NCBI RefSeq assembly: GCF_003614435.1
Contig: NZ_CP025546.1
Location: 1 to 64,000, forward strand
Direction of reading: 5' to 3'
Length of the DNA: 64,000 nt
From: Mycobacterium paragordonae
GTDB taxonomy: Bacteria > Actinomycetota > Actinomycetes > Mycobacteriales > Mycobacteriaceae
Shown here: positions 22,337 to 31,061 of the stretch, one piece after another
Layout: every line of letters begins with the position of its first letter
How positions within the stretch are numbered: position 1 is the stretch's first letter
Position numbers and translations under genes: made by a program
Notes under the pieces: model-generated
Seen by the model: the letters and a program-made list of their open reading frames with translations, nothing else
Database searches by the model: none
Told to the model about the DNA's origin: nothing

Positions 22337-22609
22337 GTGAACATCGACTCGCGGTCCAAGAGACTCTTTGGCAGGTTGGAGGCGCTTCGGATCTGGGCTG
22401 CGATCGGTCGCCTCGCCAAGCCAGAGTTCTCGACTGGACAGATCGTGACGATGACCGGCATCGATCAGTGTTCAAAAGAGCTTGGCAAGCTCGATCAAGT
22501 CGGTCTCGTTCGCTCCGTGTCCAACAGGGGTGACTATGTACGCGTTGAATCCGCATTCTGGTCACTGGCCGACCAACTTTCTGCCGAGTGGGAAGACGTT
22601 TCACAGTAG
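22337..22609 (+). CDS. Winged-helix-like regulator of the cargo module (90 aa)
   Basis: GTG start preceded by AGGAAGCTGGAAGAG. The 90-residue protein reads as a compact winged helix: LEALRIWAAIGRL, a recognition helix around STGQIVTMTGIDQCSKELGKL, then VGLVRSVSNRGDYVRVES as wing and a C-terminal helix. Divergent from the peptidase-deaminase operon across 132 bp containing two palindromes, an arrangement typical of a local repressor. Confidence 0.6.
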   Translation: MNIDSRSKRLFGRLEALRIWAAIGRLAKPEFSTGQIVTMTGIDQCSKELGKLDQVGLVRSVSNRGDYVRVESAFWSLADQLSAEWEDVSQ

Positions 22610-22726
22610 GGCGGAATATCCGCCCAAATTTCCAACTAGTCTCGCCTCATCGATAGTCCCCGGTCCGCTCACGGCTGAATCGCCCGTGCGCAGTCGGCGA
22701 TCTGGTGCGACATGCTCGGACACATC

Positions 22727-22751
22727 GTGGCCACAATCTGACCACAGTTAC
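22727..22751 (+). repeat. Candidate integrase arm-type site, right
   Basis: Counterpart of 11695-11719 with four differences, in the same orientation, 76 bp inside attR. It contains two TGGCCACA/TGACCACA half repeats. The 218 bp from 22610 to 22827 hold no gene, so this is probably the right attachment arm. Confidence 0.55.
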
Positions 22752-22827
22752 AGATAACTACTGTTAACCGCGGTTGTGTATTTCCGCACGTCGACCAAGC
22801 CGTAACCCGTTGAACAGCAGCATGATT

Positions 22828-22874
22828 CGCCTTTGCAAGGCGGGTGTCAGGGGTTCGATTCCCCTAGGCTCCAC
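22828..22874 (+). repeat. attR core, 47-bp direct repeat
   Basis: Right copy of the 47-bp tRNA-Ala 3' segment, identical to 11586-11632. The sequence upstream (CATGATT) does not continue the tRNA, so this is a partial copy and not a second tRNA gene. Its last seven bases are also part of the 16-bp duplication made by the adjacent insertion sequence. Confidence 0.95.
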
Positions 22875-22883
22875 TTTTCCAGG
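22868..22883 (+). repeat. 16-bp target-site duplication, left copy
   Basis: GCTCCACTTTTCCAGG lies immediately before the insertion sequence and is repeated exactly at 24241-24256 immediately after it. It overlaps the end of attR, so the IS arrived after the tRNA-Ala element or at an identical pre-existing site. Confidence 0.85.
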
Positions 22884-24240
22884 TGTATTAGCTCGGCTGA
22901 TGCTTCACGTTTCGGCTTCGGTTGATGCCTGACAGTGTTTCGGCTGATGCTTGACAGTTGTTTCGGTTGATCCTTGACACTCCCTAGATGAGGGAGTTAA
23001 CCGTGGCCGAGCAGCGGTATCAGGCCGTGATGTCAGTGATTGCCGACGGCTTGTCGATTAGTCAGGCGGCCGAGAAGACGGGGGTGTCGCGGCAAACGCT
23101 GCATGCCTGGTTGGCCCGGTATGAGGCTGAGGGCCTGGAGGGGTTGGTGGATCGGTCGCATCGGCCGGTGTCGTGTCCGCATCAGATGTCGGCGGCGGTG
23201 GAGGCCGCGTTGTTGGAGTTGCGGCGGTCGCGACCGTATTGGGGTCCGCGGCGGTTGGTCTTTGAGCTTGAGAGGCGTGGGGTGCGTCCGGTGCCCTCGG
23301 AGTCGGCGGCGTATCGGGCGTTGGTGCGGGCCGGGATGATCGATCCGGCGTTGCGGGATCGGCGTTCGCGGAAGTGGAAACGGTGGGAACGCGGGGCGCC
23401 GATGGAGTTGTGGCAGATGGACGTGGTGGGTGGTTTCCCGTTGGTCGATGGCACCAGCGCCAAAGCCTTGACCGGTCTCGATGATCATTCCCGGATGTGT
23501 GTGTCTGCGCGGTTGATGGCCGCTGAACGCACGCGGGCGGTGTGCGACGGGCTGCGGGCCGCGCTGGCGGCCTACGGGGTACCTCATCAGCTGTTGACCG
23601 ATAACGGCAAGGTTTTCACCGGCCGATTTCACCACCCCCCGGTGGAGGTTCTCTTCGACGCGATCTGCCGCGAGAACGGTATCGAGCACCTGCTGACCCA
23701 GCCCCGGTCTCCGACCACGACCGGCAAGATCGAGCGGTTTCACCGCAGCTTGCGTGCTGAATTCCTCAGCACGCAAAGACCTTTCACCAACCTCAAGGCC
23801 GCCCAGCAGGCCCTGGATGAATGGGTCGACTATTACAACAACACCCGTCCGCATCAAGCGTTGGAGATGGCCACCCCGGCGGAAAGATTCGCCGCGGGGG
23901 CGGTGCTGACTGCCCCATCGGAGTCGCGGAAAAGCCGCGAGGACCGCAGCGGAGACGACTGGGTCAGCCGGCGCGTGACGACCAACGGGGTAGTCAGCGT
24001 GGCCTGGCAGCAGGTCTGCCTGGGAGCACATCACGCCGGGGCCCGCTGCGATGTCCATGTCGACGGTGAGCTCCTGCGGTTCTTCATCGGCGATGAACTG
24101 GTCAAGACTGTCGCGCGCACCAGCCGCGGCGAGGTAAGAAACAAACGGGCCTTCCGCACCCGCGAACAGGCCTAACCCATAACCCAGAGTGTCAAGGATC
24201 AACCGACGTAGAAACGTCAACCATCAACCGACGCTGAACA
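22884..24240 (+). mobile_element. IS481-family insertion sequence (1357 bp)
   Basis: One transposase gene between imperfect terminal inverted repeats. The left end begins TGTATTAGCTCGGCTGATG and the right end, read inward, TGTTCAGCGTCGGTTGATG. Four related copies of a CGGYTGATGCYTGACAGT-type motif occur at the left end (starting about 22893, 22918, 22940 and 22963), and two in inverted orientation at the right end (24187-24240). Flanked by a 16-bp direct repeat, long for this family. Confidence 0.92.
22988..24175 (+). CDS. IS481-family transposase
   Basis: DDE transposase of 395 residues. An N-terminal HTH (GLSISQAAEKTGVSRQTLHAW) is followed by the rve-type catalytic core with Asp in ELWQMDVVGG, Asp in LLTDNGKVFTG and Glu in TGKIERFHRSL, then YYNNTRPHQALEMATP. 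The frame is intact, so the element may be active. The ATG lies just after the left-end repeats, which could let the transposase repress its own promoter. Confidence 0.95.
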   Translation: MRELTVAEQRYQAVMSVIADGLSISQAAEKTGVSRQTLHAWLARYEAEGLEGLVDRSHRPVSCPHQMSAAVEAALLELRRSRPYWGPRRLVFELERRGVRPVPSESAAYRALVRAGMIDPALRDRRSRKWKRWERGAPMELWQMDVVGGFPLVDGTSAKALTGLDDHSRMCVSARLMAAERTRAVCDGLRAALAAYGVPHQLLTDNGKVFTGRFHHPPVEVLFDAICRENGIEHLLTQPRSPTTTGKIERFHRSLRAEFLSTQRPFTNLKAAQQALDEWVDYYNNTRPHQALEMATPAERFAAGAVLTAPSESRKSREDRSGDDWVSRRVTTNGVVSVAWQQVCLGAHHAGARCDVHVDGELLRFFIGDELVKTVARTSRGEVRNKRAFRTREQA

Positions 24241-24256
24241 GCTCCACTTTTCCAGG
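24241..24256 (+). repeat. 16-bp target-site duplication, right copy
   Basis: Exact copy of 22868-22883 at the right end of the insertion sequence. Removing the IS and one copy rejoins attR to the sequence running into the 3' end of cwsA. Confidence 0.85.
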
Positions 24257-24274
24257 ATTTCCCGAGCGCGCACC

Positions 24275-24700
24275 CTACGGGCGCGGTTGCACGTCCACGC
24301 TCGGCGGGCGCGGCGAGGGCTCGGGCTTCGACGAGCGCCGCACCAGGCTGAAGGCCACCGCGCCGCCGGCCAGCACCACGACAGCCCCTCCCGCGATCAG
24401 CCACGGCTTCTTGCTGCGGCGCTGATTGCGGCGGGCGTCCTGCAGCAGCTGCGGCAGGTTCGCGACCACTTCCTGCGCGGCCGCGAGCTCTTGGCCGATC
24501 GTCTCCTGGGCGGCCGCGAGCTCCCGTGCCAGCCGGCCCTCCCGGTAACGGCGGCGGACCTCCGTCGCGGTGGAGTGGGCTGACTGCACCCCGAGACCGA
24601 CCACGCCGCGAGTGACGTCCACGGGTCCCACCGCCGAGTAGGTCAGGCCACGGGTCAGTCGCTCGCGTGGTGTCAACGAGGCTTCCGCCTTCTGGCTCAT
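24275..24700 (-). CDS. cwsA: Cell wall synthesis protein CwsA (Rv0008c-like)
   Basis: A 141-residue bitopic membrane protein which in mycobacteria binds Wag31 and CrgA and supports polar growth and septation. A charged cytoplasmic region (about 1-95) with helical [20 protein letters not shown] is followed by one transmembrane segment (about 100-120, [18 protein letters not shown]) and a Pro-rich tail. ATG start. The tRNA-Ala element and the IS now separate it from its usual neighbours tRNA-Ile and tRNA-Ala, but the reading frame is intact. Confidence 0.93.
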   Translation of the reverse strand: MSQKAEASLTPRERLTRGLTYSAVGPVDVTRGVVGLGVQSAHSTATEVRRRYREGRLARELAAAQETIGQELAAAQEVVANLPQLLQDARRNQRRSKKPWLIAGGAVVVLAGGAVAFSLVRRSSKPEPSPRPPSVDVQPRP

Positions 24701-24823
24701 CTGCCGCCTTTCGATGTACTGCTCAAGTCCTACGCAGTCCTATCAGGTACCGAGCCCCCAGAGCTAGAGGGTCCGCCCCTGGCGCGTCGCCGACGGCACC
24801 GCCTGCGGGCCGGGCCGCCGCTA

Positions 24824-25372
24824 GTGGCAGACTGTGGTGCCGTGACTAACAGCCCCATTCAGACCGCTACCGCCACGTTGCACACCAACCGCGGAGACAT
24901 CAAGGTCGCCCTGTTCGGGAACCACGCGCCCAAGACCGTCGCCAACTTCGTCGGCCTCGCGCAGGGCACCAAGGAGTACTCCACCCAGAACGCATCGGGT
25001 GGTCCGTCGGGCCCGTTCTACGACGGCGCGGTGTTCCACCGTGTGATCCGGGGCTTCATGATCCAGGGCGGTGACCCGACCGGCACCGGCCGCGGCGGCC
25101 CCGGCTACAAGTTCGCTGACGAGTTCCACCCCGAGCTGCAGTTCGACCGTCCGTACCTGCTCGCGATGGCCAACGCCGGCCCGGGCACCAACGGCTCGCA
25201 GTTCTTCATCACCGTCGGCCCGACCCCGCACCTGAACCGCCGCCACACGATCTTCGGTGAGGTCATCGACCCCGACTCGCAGGGCGTCGTCGACGCGATC
25301 GCCACGACGGCCACCGACGGCAATGACCGTCCGACCAACCCGGTCGTCATCGAGTCGATCACCATCTCCTGA
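24824..25372 (+). CDS. ppiA: Peptidyl-prolyl cis-trans isomerase A (cyclophilin)
   Basis: Cyclophilin that catalyses proline isomerisation in protein folding. Conserved elements include [43 protein letters not shown] (catalytic Arg in FHRV) and [25 protein letters not shown]. Starting at the GTG at 24824 gives [11 protein letters not shown] and 182 aa, the length and beginning of Rv0009; the GTG at 24842 would give 176 aa. No signal peptide is visible, so it is cytoplasmic. Confidence 0.96.
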   Translation: MADCGAVTNSPIQTATATLHTNRGDIKVALFGNHAPKTVANFVGLAQGTKEYSTQNASGGPSGPFYDGAVFHRVIRGFMIQGGDPTGTGRGGPGYKFADEFHPELQFDRPYLLAMANAGPGTNGSQFFITVGPTPHLNRRHTIFGEVIDPDSQGVVDAIATTATDGNDRPTNPVVIESITIS

Positions 25373-25396
25373 CCGCCGCCGCTGCGCCCGGCCGGC

Positions 25397-25458
25397 CGCG
25401 AGCGTGCACTCGCTGCCAGCCGAGCCGGCGTGTCGGCGTACAGACGCGCACGCTCGCG
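25397..25458. repeat. 62-bp dispersed palindromic repeat, copy 1
   Basis: The arms CGCGAGCGTGC (25397-25407) and GCACGCTCGCG (25448-25458) are perfect inverted repeats enclosing a 40-bp centre. A second copy of the same length and arms lies at 38202-38263, and the centres are partly similar when one is reversed. It lies between convergent ppiA and the PH-domain gene, so it may also act as a bidirectional terminator. Confidence 0.65.
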
Positions 25459-25470
25459 GACCGGGAGACG

Positions 25471-25884
25471 CTAGCCCGCGTAACCCGCGTCGGTGAGCGC
25501 GTCGAGCACGTCCAGCGGGTCGGTGCCCAGGTCCCAGCGGGACAGGATGAGCAGCCCGCCGTCGACCGTCTCGAGCTCGAGTAGCCGGATCCGCCGCGCG
25601 TGCCGGCGGAACTCCGAAATGCGAATGATCTTGATGACGTCGCGGCGCAATACCTGCGTGCGGAACCAGCCGCGCACGACCAAACCCTCGGGCGTGATTG
25701 CCAGCTTGGGTCGTGCGCGCCACGATGCCGCAGCAAACAACAGCAGACCGGCCGCGGCGATCCCCGCGATGACCCGCCCCGGCGGGTCTGTGACCAGGGT
25801 CACAGTCGCGATAGCCAGCACGACGCCGCCAATGCCACAACCAGCGATTCCCGCCGTCTGAGGCGCCCACTCAGTTTGCTGCAT
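25471..25884 (-). CDS. PH-domain membrane protein (Rv0010c-like)
   Basis: A 137-residue membrane protein. Two hydrophobic segments (about 10-30 and 35-55) precede a bacterial PH-like domain with KLAITPEGLVVRGWFRTQVLRRDVI and LLELETVDGGLLILSRWDL. Function unknown; it occupies the Rv0010c position between ppiA and crgA. ATG start, convergent with ppiA. Confidence 0.9.
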   Translation of the reverse strand: MQQTEWAPQTAGIAGCGIGGVVLAIATVTLVTDPPGRVIAGIAAAGLLLFAAASWRARPKLAITPEGLVVRGWFRTQVLRRDVIKIIRISEFRRHARRIRLLELETVDGGLLILSRWDLGTDPLDVLDALTDAGYAG

Positions 25885-25950
25885 GGGCTACCGGCACCCC
25901 CTTACCACGGCAGACGCGGTTATCCACAGACGCTATCAACAGTGGGGATG

Positions 25951-25968
25951 AATCACACGCGTGTGATT
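25951..25968. promoter_or_regulatory. Perfect 18-bp palindrome with nearby DnaA-box-like site
   Basis: AATCACACGCGTGTGATT is a perfect palindrome in the 168-bp gap between the PH-domain gene and crgA. A consensus-type DnaA box TTATCCACA lies 22 bp away at 25920-25928. The palindrome is upstream of the leftward PH-domain gene and downstream of crgA, and looks like an operator for a dimeric regulator. The regulator is unknown. Confidence 0.5.
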
Positions 25969-26052
25969 GGGTGGCAGGTAGGTTGCTGGGACGCCACCGA
26001 ACGGACCGCGAGATGAATGCATTACGTGCGCGTCGATCCCGATCCCGGCCGT

Positions 26053-26334
26053 TCAGTGCCAGCGCATCGTGAGCAACAACCCGGTGATCATGAAAGCGAA
26101 TGCGATCGCGTAGTTCCACGGACCCAGTTCCGCCATCCAGTGCAGGGCCGCGGGGGCCTGCGGACCGTAGGCCGCCAGCTGGAACACCATCAACCAGACC
26201 AGGCCGATCAGCATCAAGCCGATGAACAAGGCGACGAACCACACGCTCGACGGCCCGACCTTCACTTTCACGGGCGTCCGGCTGACCGCGGAGACGGTGA
26301 AGTCGTTCTTCTTGCGGACCTTCGACTTGGGCAT
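26053..26334 (-). CDS. crgA: Cell division protein CrgA
   Basis: A 93-residue protein with two transmembrane segments (about 29-52 and 70-90) that takes part in divisome assembly with FtsZ, FtsQ, FtsI and CwsA. The start [17 protein letters not shown] at 26334, is the family beginning; the open frame further upstream is not part of the gene. Divergent from the DUF881 gene across about 100 bp. Confidence 0.96.
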   Translation of the reverse strand: MPKSKVRKKNDFTVSAVSRTPVKVKVGPSSVWFVALFIGLMLIGLVWLMVFQLAAYGPQAPAALHWMAELGPWNYAIAFAFMITGLLLTMRWH

Positions 26335-26432
26335 GTGTACCTCTGATACCTCAACAAAGAGCGGGACGGGTGCAACGATTACGGTTGCATGCAGGTAGAG
26401 CTCGGATACGAGACTAGCCCACAGGAGACACC

Positions 26433-27176
26433 ATGACCGATCGGCGCCGCTCGCCGTGGCGCTTCGGTGTGCCCGTGGTATGTCTGCTGGCCGGACTGCT
26501 GCTGGCTGCCACACACGGCGTCTCGGGCGGCGCGGAGATCCGCCGCAGTGATGCGCCACGCCTCGTCGACCTGGTCCGGGAAACCCGCTCCTCGGTCGGT
26601 CATCTCGATTCCGAGCGGGAGGCGCTGACCAGAAAGATCGACGCGGCGCACGGCCGGTCCTCGGACGTCGCGCTGAAGGCGATGCTGAAGCGGGCCGCGG
26701 AACTGGCCGGTGACGCGGACATGAACCCGGTCCATGGCCCGGGCCTGGTGGTGGTCCTCAACGATGCCCAGCGCGACGCCAACGGCCGGTTCCCCCGCGA
26801 CGCCACACCTGATGATCTGGTCGTGCACCAGCAGGACATCGACGCGGTGCTCAACGCGTTGTGGAGCGCCGGCGCGGAGGCGATCCAAATGCAGGACCAG
26901 CGCATAATCGCCACCTCGGTCGTCCGGTGCGTCGGCAACACACTGCTGCTCAACGGCCGCACCTACAGCCCGCCCTACTCGATCACAGCGATCGGCGACG
27001 CGACGGCCATGCAGGCAGCCCTGGCCGCCGCTCCCCTGGTGACGCTGTACAAGCAGTACGTGGTCCGTTTCGGGCTGGGCTACCGGGAGGACGTGAAGTC
27101 CGATGTCGCCGTCGTCGGGCATGCCGAGCCGGTGCGGCTGCACTTCGCGCAACCGATCGGTCCGATCGGCTACTGA
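26433..27176 (+). CDS. DUF881 membrane-anchored protein (Rv0012-like)
   Basis: The 247-residue protein has an N-terminal signal anchor (about 12-27, [14 protein letters not shown]), a coiled-coil-like stretch (45-90) and the DUF881 domain with [32 protein letters not shown] and [16 protein letters not shown]. Usually found near crgA and division genes in actinobacteria; exact role unknown. ATG start 36 bp upstream of trpG, so the two may share a transcript. Confidence 0.93.
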   Translation: MTDRRRSPWRFGVPVVCLLAGLLLAATHGVSGGAEIRRSDAPRLVDLVRETRSSVGHLDSEREALTRKIDAAHGRSSDVALKAMLKRAAELAGDADMNPVHGPGLVVVLNDAQRDANGRFPRDATPDDLVVHQQDIDAVLNALWSAGAEAIQMQDQRIIATSVVRCVGNTLLLNGRTYSPPYSITAIGDATAMQAALAAAPLVTLYKQYVVRFGLGYREDVKSDVAVVGHAEPVRLHFAQPIGPIGY

Positions 27177-27211
27177 GCGCGGCCACCCACAGCGGGCGGT
27201 AACCTGTCACG

Positions 27212-27907
27212 GTGCGGATCCTGGTCGTCGACAACTACGACAGCTTCGTGTTCAACCTGGTGCAGTACCTCGGCCAGCTGGGCGTCGAGGCGACGGTGTG
27301 GCGCAACGACGACGCCCGACTCGCCGGACCCGACCGCCCCGAAGCCGTAGCCGGCGAATTCGACGGCGTATTGCTCAGCCCCGGCCCCGGCACCCCGGAG
27401 CGAGCGGGCGCATCGATCGCGCTGGTGCGCGCGTGTGCCGCCGCAAACACGCCGCTGCTCGGCGTCTGCCTGGGACACCAGGCGATCGGCGTGGCGTTCG
27501 GTGCCACCGTCGACCGCGCCCCGGAGTTGCTGCACGGCAAGACCAGCAGCGTTTTCCACGCCAATGTCGGTGTGCTGCAAGGACTTCCGGACCCGTTCAC
27601 GGCCACCCGGTACCACTCCCTGACCATCCTGCCCGAGTCGCTGCCCGCCGAACTGGAGGCCATCGCCCACACCCAGAGCGGGGTGATCATGGCGGTGCGG
27701 CACACGTCCTTGCCGATCCACGGCGTTCAGTTCCATCCCGAGTCCATCCTGACCGAGGGCGGGCACCGGATGCTGGCCAACTGGCTCAGCTACTGCGGCT
27801 GGGCACGTGACGACACCCTGGTGCGGCGGCTGGAGAATGAGGTGCTGACCGCGATCCGGCCGCACTTCCCCACCGATGCGGGAGCTACTGACCGAACTTC
27901 AGCGTGA
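27212..27907 (+). CDS. trpG: Glutamine amidotransferase, TrpG/PabA type (Rv0013-like)
   Basis: Glutaminase subunit of 231 residues that supplies ammonia to anthranilate or aminodeoxychorismate synthase. Class I triad visible: nucleophile Cys in LLGVCLGHQAI and His/Glu in VQFHPESIL. The start MRILVVDNYDSFVFNL is typical. GTG start. The sequence alone does not say whether it serves tryptophan or folate synthesis. Its last 23 bp overlap the convergent pknB gene. Confidence 0.94.
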   Translation: MRILVVDNYDSFVFNLVQYLGQLGVEATVWRNDDARLAGPDRPEAVAGEFDGVLLSPGPGTPERAGASIALVRACAAANTPLLGVCLGHQAIGVAFGATVDRAPELLHGKTSSVFHANVGVLQGLPDPFTATRYHSLTILPESLPAELEAIAHTQSGVIMAVRHTSLPIHGVQFHPESILTEGGHRMLANWLSYCGWARDDTLVRRLENEVLTAIRPHFPTDAGATDRTSA

Positions 27908-29765
27908 TCACGCCGTCCCGGTTCACACCGGTGCCGGCTGACGGGCTCTGCGAGACCACCTTGTTGTGCAGGTTGCCACCGGCGTCGACGTCGGGTCCCT
28001 TGTCCAGCACTCCGGTCCAGCCCAGCGCCCGTAGCCGCGGCTCGGCGTCGGTCCAGAACATGCCCGACACGTCGGGCATGATGAACTGATTACCCTTGGA
28101 GACCTGCAGTTCGATGACGGTGTCAATCGGCTGCGTCTCGCCTTTGGCCGGGTTGGTACCGATCACTTCGCCGGCCGGGCGCGGGCTGTCCACCTGAGTC
28201 TGGGTGACCTTGGTGAAGCCGTAGACGCTCAGGTTCTTCTGCGCGACGTCGACGGTCTGTCCGGTGACGTCGGGGATCTGCTTGGTCTCCGGACCCGAGC
28301 CCACGATGATCGTGATGACGTTGGTGATGGCCGAGGTCTGGTTGGCCGGCGGGTTGGTCGCGACGACCTTGCCCAGTAATTCCGGGGTCGACGGTGAGTT
28401 GGACTGCTTGAACTTGTTGAACCCGGCCGCGGTGAGCTTCTTGACCGCCTCGGAGTAGGTCAACGAGGACACGTCCGGCACTTCGCGCTGCTCCGGCCCG
28501 GTGGAGACATTGACCGTGATCTCGTCGCCGGCTCCCACCGAGGCATTCGCGACCGGATCGGTGCTGATGACGTGATCGGGCGGGATCTGGGAGTCCGGCT
28601 TCTGCTGGGTACGGGTCTTGAAGCCCTTGTTCTGGAGCGCGACGATCGCGTCGGCGGACGTCTGGCCCCGCACATCGGGAACCTGGACGCTGCGGGTGTT
28701 GCCGCCGAACGTGTTGATCGCGATGGTCACGACGATCGTCAACACCGCCAACACGGCGACGACGGCGACCCACCGCCCCACCGAACCGGCGCCGCGGTCC
28801 CGGTCGGAGTCGTCGAAGTTCTGCCGGGGCAGCGGGTCGGTGCGCGGACCGCCGTGGCCCCCGCCCGAGGACGACATGAATGCCTTGCGCTCCGCGCCGG
28901 TGAGTACCTTCGGCGCCTCCGGCGCTTCGCCGTTGTGCACCCTCACCAGGTCCGCCCGCATCTCCGCCGCGGTCTGGTACCGGTTCTCCGGGTTCTTGGC
29001 CAGCGCTTTGAGCACGACCGCGTCGAGGTCGGCGGAGATTCCTTCGTGACGCTCCGAGGGCGGGATGGGGTCTTCCCGCACATGCTGGTACGCGACGGAC
29101 ACCGGCGAGTCACCGGTGAAAGGTGGTTCCCCGGTGAGCATTTCGTAGAGCACACAGCCCAGCGAGTAGACGTCGGAGCGGGCGTCGACGGAATCGCCGC
29201 GGGCCTGCTCGGGCGAGAGATACTGCGCGGTGCCGATCACCGCGGCGGTCTGGGTGACGCTGTTGCCGCCGTCGGCGATCGCCCGGGCGATGCCGAAGTC
29301 CATCACCTTCACCGCGTTGGTGGAGCTGATCATGATGTTGGCGGGCTTCACGTCGCGGTGGATGATGCCGTTCTGGTGGCTGAAGTTCAATGCCTGGCAG
29401 GCGTCGGCGATCACCTCGATCGCCCGCTTGGGTGTCATCGGCCCGTCGGTGTGCACGATGTCGCGCAGCGTGACGCCGTCGACGTACTCCATGACGATGT
29501 ACGGCAACGGGCCCGCGGCCGTTTCCGCCTCGCCGGTGTCGTACACCGCGACGATCGCGGGGTGGTTCAGCGCCGCGGCGTTCTGCGCCTCCCGCCGGAA
29601 CCGCAGATAGAAGCTGGGGTCGCGGGCCAGGTCAGCGCGCAGCACCTTGACCGCGACGTCGCGGTGTAACCGCAAGTCACGGGCGAGGTGAACTTCGGAC
29701 ATGCCTCCGAAGCCGAGGATGTCGCCCAGTTCGTAGCGGTCGGACAGATGCCGAGGGGTGGTCAT
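27885..29765 (-). CDS. pknB: Serine/threonine protein kinase PknB with PASTA domains
   Basis: Essential receptor kinase controlling peptidoglycan synthesis and growth. Kinase domain 1-280: Gly-rich [10 protein letters not shown], Lys40, HRDVKPANI with the catalytic Asp, DFG, and activation-loop threonines in [19 protein letters not shown] juxtamembrane linker, one transmembrane segment (about 332-352) and four extracellular PASTA repeats follow. ATG start overlaps the pknA stop (4 bp), placing it last in a leftward operon starting with pstP. 626 aa, the expected size. Confidence 0.98.
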   Translation of the reverse strand: MTTPRHLSDRYELGDILGFGGMSEVHLARDLRLHRDVAVKVLRADLARDPSFYLRFRREAQNAAALNHPAIVAVYDTGEAETAAGPLPYIVMEYVDGVTLRDIVHTDGPMTPKRAIEVIADACQALNFSHQNGIIHRDVKPANIMISSTNAVKVMDFGIARAIADGGNSVTQTAAVIGTAQYLSPEQARGDSVDARSDVYSLGCVLYEMLTGEPPFTGDSPVSVAYQHVREDPIPPSERHEGISADLDAVVLKALAKNPENRYQTAAEMRADLVRVHNGEAPEAPKVLTGAERKAFMSSSGGGHGGPRTDPLPRQNFDDSDRDRGAGSVGRWVAVVAVLAVLTIVVTIAINTFGGNTRSVQVPDVRGQTSADAIVALQNKGFKTRTQQKPDSQIPPDHVISTDPVANASVGAGDEITVNVSTGPEQREVPDVSSLTYSEAVKKLTAAGFNKFKQSNSPSTPELLGKVVATNPPANQTSAITNVITIIVGSGPETKQIPDVTGQTVDVAQKNLSVYGFTKVTQTQVDSPRPAGEVIGTNPAKGETQPIDTVIELQVSKGNQFIMPDVSGMFWTDAEPRLRALGWTGVLDKGPDVDAGGNLHNKVVSQSPSAGTGVNRDGVITLKFGQ

Positions 29766-31000
29766 CGAGGTGTCTCATATCGGGCCAGCGACGCGTGCAG
29801 TACAGAATTACCGGTTAATGGACTGTTCGTCCAGTTGAAACCGGAGTTCGGTGCTGGCTCGATCTGCGCGCTGCCGGTATTGGTGACTGTCGGCGGCGGA
29901 GACGGCTGGTTGTCCGCCTTGGAGTTGATGACGATCAGCACCGCGATGATGATCGCCAGCGCGCCAAGCACACCAGCGGCCCAGAGCAGGGCTCGCTGGC
30001 CCGACGAGAACGTGCGCCGCGCTGGGGGGCGGTGCCCGCCGGCGGCCCGGCGCGGGGCCGTGGTCCGGGTGGCGGGAGCGGGCGCGATCCGGGCGGGAGT
30101 GGCCGACGGAATGGCCGCGGGGGCGGCCCGCCCCGGCGGAGGCGACTGGCTGGGTCGGGGCGGGCGACGTCCGGCCCGAACCGCGGCAACCGCGTCGGCG
30201 AACGGCCCCCCGCTGCGGTAGCGCTGGCTGGGATTCTTGACCAGCGTGATCTCGATCAGTTCCCGGACATTGGGCGGCAAGTCGGCGGGCAGCGGCGGCG
30301 GCGGCTCCTTGATGTGCTTCATCGCCACCGTCAGCGCGCCGTCACCGGTGAACGGCCGCTTGCCCGAAACCACTTCGTACCCAACGACTCCCAACGCGTA
30401 GACGTCGCTGGCGGGAGTCGCGTCATGACCCAGAGCCTGTTCGGGCGCGATGTACTGCGCGGTGCCCATCACCATGCCGGTCTGGGTCACTGGGGCCGCG
30501 TCGACGGCTTTGGCGATACCGAAGTCGGTGATCTTCACCTGTCCGGTGGGTGTGATCAAGATGTTGCCCGGCTTGACGTCGCGGTGCACCAGGCCGGCGG
30601 CGTGTGCGATCTGCAGCGCGCGGCCGGTCTGCTCGAGCATGTCCAGCGCGTGCCGCAGCGACAGCCGGCCCGTGCGCTTGAGCACCGAGTTCAGCGGCTC
30701 GCCGTTGACGAGCTCCATCACCAGATAGGCCGTGCGGCCTTCGCCGTCCATCGCGCTTTCGCCGTAGTCATGGACCTGGGCGATGCCGGGATGGTTGAGC
30801 ATCGCGGTCGTGCGTGCCTCAGCCCGGAAACGTTCGATGAACTCCGGGTCCTGCGAGAACTCCTGCTTGAGCACCTTAACCGCGACGCGCCGGCCCAGGC
30901 GGCTGTCCACCGCCTCCCACACCTGGCCCATGCCACCGGTGGCGATCAGCCGCTGCAGCCGGTACCGGCCGGACAGCGTCACCCCAACGCGGGGACTCAT
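29762..31000 (-). CDS. pknA: Serine/threonine protein kinase PknA
   Basis: Membrane kinase of 412 residues that regulates cell shape and division together with PknB. Kinase domain with Gly-rich [10 protein letters not shown], Lys42, [11 protein letters not shown] and an activation loop ending [15 protein letters not shown] Pro/Ala/Arg-rich linker leads to one transmembrane segment (about 339-360) and a short extracellular tail without PASTA repeats. ATG start; 61 bp after pbpA and overlapping pknB. Confidence 0.97.
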   Translation of the reverse strand: MSPRVGVTLSGRYRLQRLIATGGMGQVWEAVDSRLGRRVAVKVLKQEFSQDPEFIERFRAEARTTAMLNHPGIAQVHDYGESAMDGEGRTAYLVMELVNGEPLNSVLKRTGRLSLRHALDMLEQTGRALQIAHAAGLVHRDVKPGNILITPTGQVKITDFGIAKAVDAAPVTQTGMVMGTAQYIAPEQALGHDATPASDVYALGVVGYEVVSGKRPFTGDGALTVAMKHIKEPPPPLPADLPPNVRELIEITLVKNPSQRYRSGGPFADAVAAVRAGRRPPRPSQSPPPGRAAPAAIPSATPARIAPAPATRTTAPRRAAGGHRPPARRTFSSGQRALLWAAGVLGALAIIIAVLIVINSKADNQPSPPPTVTNTGSAQIEPAPNSGFNWTNSPLTGNSVLHASLARYETPR

Positions 31001-31061
31001 GTTTCGCCTCGCTCCGGTCCTCGCGCGTTCCGCGCTGCGATCCTCACTCGCCTATGGCGAC

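Larger units (their letters stand above)
11586..22874. mobile_element. Integrated element in tRNA-Ala (prophage- or satellite-like)
   Basis: A segment of about 11.3 kb bounded by perfect 47-bp repeats of the tRNA-Ala 3' end. It contains a tyrosine integrase beside attL, a divergent repressor/excisionase pair, a rightward operon of overlapping small genes with a P-loop replication gene, and a cargo module at the right end. Some genes (DUF2742-like, P-loop gene) recall the M. tuberculosis phiRv1/phiRv2 prophages. No capsid, terminase, portal or tail gene is recognisable, nor TraB/FtsK-type transfer genes. It could be a phage satellite, a decayed prophage or a non-conjugative integrative element. 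Confidence 0.93.

Noticed and set aside
22828..22874. Second tRNA-Ala gene at the right end of the element
   Set aside because: Only the anticodon-arm-to-3' part is present; the acceptor 5' strand and D arm are missing, so it is attR.
11586..22874. Conjugative integrative element (AICE)
   Set aside because: No TraB/FtsK-type transfer gene or spread genes seen; the only P-loop protein is replication-like with a weak Walker A.
25920..25928. A second replication origin at the consensus DnaA box near crgA
   Set aside because: A single box without clustering or an AT-rich unwinding tract; oriC at 1504-2030 is clear.
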